Positions 62,733 to 64,000 of a stretch of DNA of 64,000 nt are shown one piece after another. The translations under genes were made by a program, and so were the position numbers. Under the pieces are notes generated by a model. That model was not told the origin of the DNA. It did not search any database and saw only the letters and a program-made list of their open reading frames with translations. The DNA is from Chishuiella changwenlii (GTDB lineage Bacteria > Bacteroidota > Bacteroidia > Flavobacteriales > Weeksellaceae), in assembly GCF_900142565.1 (NCBI RefSeq), contig NZ_FRBH01000006.1:62001-126000 (forward strand), read 5' to 3'. Numbering within the stretch: the first letter of the stretch is position 1; every line of letters starts with the position of its first letter.

Positions 62733-62777
62733 AACCTAAATAACCTAAATAACCTAAATAACCTAAATAACCAAAAT
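62733..62777 (+). repeat. 9-bp tandem repeats (AACCTAAAT) immediately before a start codon
   Basis: Four perfect AACCTAAAT units (62733-62768) and a fifth variant AACCAAAAT (62769-62777), ending directly at the ATG 62778. The 203 bp before it (62530-62732) is very AT-rich with the bshA terminator at its left end. Confidence 0.92.
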
Positions 62778-64000
62778 ATGAAAAAAAACTACCTTAATCT
62801 TTTCATGTCAATATTTTTATTACTGACATTTATTTCATCCAATTGTCAAGTTGGAATAGGAACAACAACTCCCAGAGGAATTTTAGATCTTAATTCACCC
62901 ATAGAAAGTAATTTAGGGTTGGTATTACCAGCAAATCTTTCACCAACTAATATAGTGAATCCTCAAGGAGATACTGTTGCCGAAGGGACTATGATTTATG
63001 ATAGTACAGATAAATGTGTAAAATATTTTAATGGGACTTCTTGGTCTGAATGTTTAGAAGAAAATAGTACTGGATCTGGATCTGCTTTAGATGATTCATC
63101 TGTTGTAGTAGAATGTTCTGGAGGCTTTTCTGGTAATTTTATAAAAGAAACGGCTTTATCAGAAGCTACTTACCAAGTTACAATAACTAATAATTCTTTT
63201 TATACAGCAAAATTAAATTTTCAACCAAACGATTTGGAAGTGAGTGGAGTGAGTGGAATAGAAGTATCTAGTGTTTCACCAACAACAATTAATTTAGAAC
63301 CAGAAGCATCGCAAATTATTACTTATAGTTTATCTGGAACTCCACAAGAACATGGAGATTTAACTGCTACATGGAACAACAGAATCTTAAGTTGTACAAG
63401 TACAGTAAATATTGGAGAAGTTGTTAATGAGTCTGTTAAAAAACTCGTTAGAGTAGCCTATTATGCTCGATTTTCAATAGGAAGTATTCAATTTCCAGCA
63501 TTTAACTCTCAACTTAATAATCCAGTTAATTATGGACGAACAGGAACTCATAAAGGAGATTTTGACGGTTTTTCTTTTACCGATATTACATCTACTTTAT
63601 CAAATTTAACTGTTGATCAATTAATTAATTCTTATGACATTATATCAATAGGCTATAGCCATTTAAGTATAAATGATGCCGCTAAGGTTAAGCAATATGT
63701 AGACGCAGGAGGTATTGCCATTATAAAATTAGATAATAATATGGGAACAAGTTTATTAAATGCGTTTGGAGGTACAGGAAGTGTGACATCTGGAAGAGCA
63801 ACACCTGCTACATTAACTAATTCTCATGAAATAAATAATGGGATATTTGGTAATGCAACAAATGTTCAGCTTTTCGGATTTGCGAGTAGTGGTCGAGTTT
63901 TAACTAGTCAGTTGGCTGATGATTCAGAAGTTTTAGGGACACAAGGTAATGTAGCGCAAGTGTTTTTAACGGGTCAAGATAATAGAGCAATATTCTTTTG
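62778..64000 (+). CDS. Secreted surface protein, VGIGTxxP family (3' end outside window)
   Basis: The frame is open from ATG 62778 to the window edge, 407 residues visible. The signal peptide (MKKNYLNLFMSIF...SSNC, about 1-23) is followed by QVGIGTTTPRGILDLNSPIE, the motif shared with the three surface proteins at 40951-43247. Next come a YDSTDKCVKYFNGTSWSECL segment, a Ser/Gly linker and an Ig-like domain (VECSGGFSGNFIKETAL through DLTATWNNRILSC, about 112-215). A region of alpha/beta character (SYDIISIGYSHLSINDAAKV, QYVDAGGIAIIKLDNN) resembles class-I glutamine-amidotransferase-like/ThuA-like folds. Function unknown. Its leader is a tandem repeat array. Confidence 0.75.
   Translation, partial: MKKNYLNLFMSIFLLLTFISSNCQVGIGTTTPRGILDLNSPIESNLGLVLPANLSPTNIVNPQGDTVAEGTMIYDSTDKCVKYFNGTSWSECLEENSTGSGSALDDSSVVVECSGGFSGNFIKETALSEATYQVTITNNSFYTAKLNFQPNDLEVSGVSGIEVSSVSPTTINLEPEASQIITYSLSGTPQEHGDLTATWNNRILSCTSTVNIGEVVNESVKKLVRVAYYARFSIGSIQFPAFNSQLNNPVNYGRTGTHKGDFDGFSFTDITSTLSNLTVDQLINSYDIISIGYSHLSINDAAKVKQYVDAGGIAIIKLDNNMGTSLLNAFGGTGSVTSGRATPATLTNSHEINNGIFGNATNVQLFGFASSGRVLTSQLADDSEVLGTQGNVAQVFLTGQDNRAIFF

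Noticed and set aside
62733-62777. Tandem repeats considered as a CRISPR array
   Set aside because: Units are 9 bp, directly adjacent, with no spacers and no cas genes.
1-64000. Prophage, IS element, tRNA, rRNA or restriction/defence island
   Set aside because: No transposase, integrase, phage structural, Cas, restriction or tRNA-like cloverleaf sequence was recognised on either strand.

Overview
This 64-kb stretch is chromosomal DNA of a low-GC Flavobacteriia bacterium (Bacteroidota). The grounds are the type-B T9SS C-terminal domain, secreted proteins whose mature ends begin VGINTxxPxATL or similar, TANNTTTG -7 promoter elements without clear Shine-Dalgarno sites, a SusC/RagA-style TonB receptor, bacillithiol synthesis (BshA), a LytS/LytTR pair, and a class Id-like ribonucleotide reductase. 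A Weeksellaceae member (Empedobacter/Chryseobacterium side) is the best guess, but the genus is inference. Almost everything looks like core chromosome. No insertion sequence, prophage, CRISPR array, tRNA or rRNA was recognised.

Layout. 1-2.9 kb: 3' part of an ABC-F ATPase, a GNAT acetyltransferase and an AraC regulator. 3.2-8.4 kb: hxlB-hxlA (ribulose monophosphate enzymes) next to gnd-zwf-pgl (oxidative pentose phosphate branch). Together, with Pgi from elsewhere, these can form a complete cyclic formaldehyde-oxidation route. 8.4-15 kb: an AstE/AspA-type metallohydrolase, a small zinc ribbon, an AT-rich orphan, a two-gene M16 protease pair (one with and one without the zinc motif) and menB. 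15.2-17.7 kb: LytS-type kinase and LytTR regulator, then an outer-membrane barrel. 18-23.7 kb: complete RND efflux operon. 23.8-29.1 kb: AraC regulator and two Ybt/Irt-like ABC half-transporters around a membrane protein. 29.2-37.2 kb: large T9SS substrate, SRPBCC protein, Nudix, DUF4920, MFS, ribB behind an FMN riboswitch, and an NPD-type flavin oxidoreductase. 37.3-43.2 kb: DUF2795, secA and three tandem secreted proteins. 43.4-49.3 kb (minus): grpE-dnaJ, and an M23 peptidase overlapping a TonB receptor. 49.5-53 kb: lipoprotein, coiled-coil protein, zapA, a 6S-like RNA and rny. 53.2-57.3 kb: nrdB-nrdA, a MORN-repeat protein and a 46-residue basic peptide. 57.3-62.5 kb: TerC, a GH3 glucosaminidase whose serine-hydrolase half is displaced by a frameshift at an A9 tract, and bshA. 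The window ends in a secreted protein whose leader is almost entirely 9-bp tandem repeats.

The points most worth a second look are the hxlBA-gnd-zwf-pgl cluster, the A9/A-AAA-AAC frameshift in the GH3-serine hydrolase gene, the 9-bp repeat leader at the right end, a duplicated nrdA 3' end that brackets the MORN gene, the 6S-like RNA after zapA, DnaJ without zinc centre I, and the 46-aa gene. All functional calls come from reading the sequence; no database search was run.
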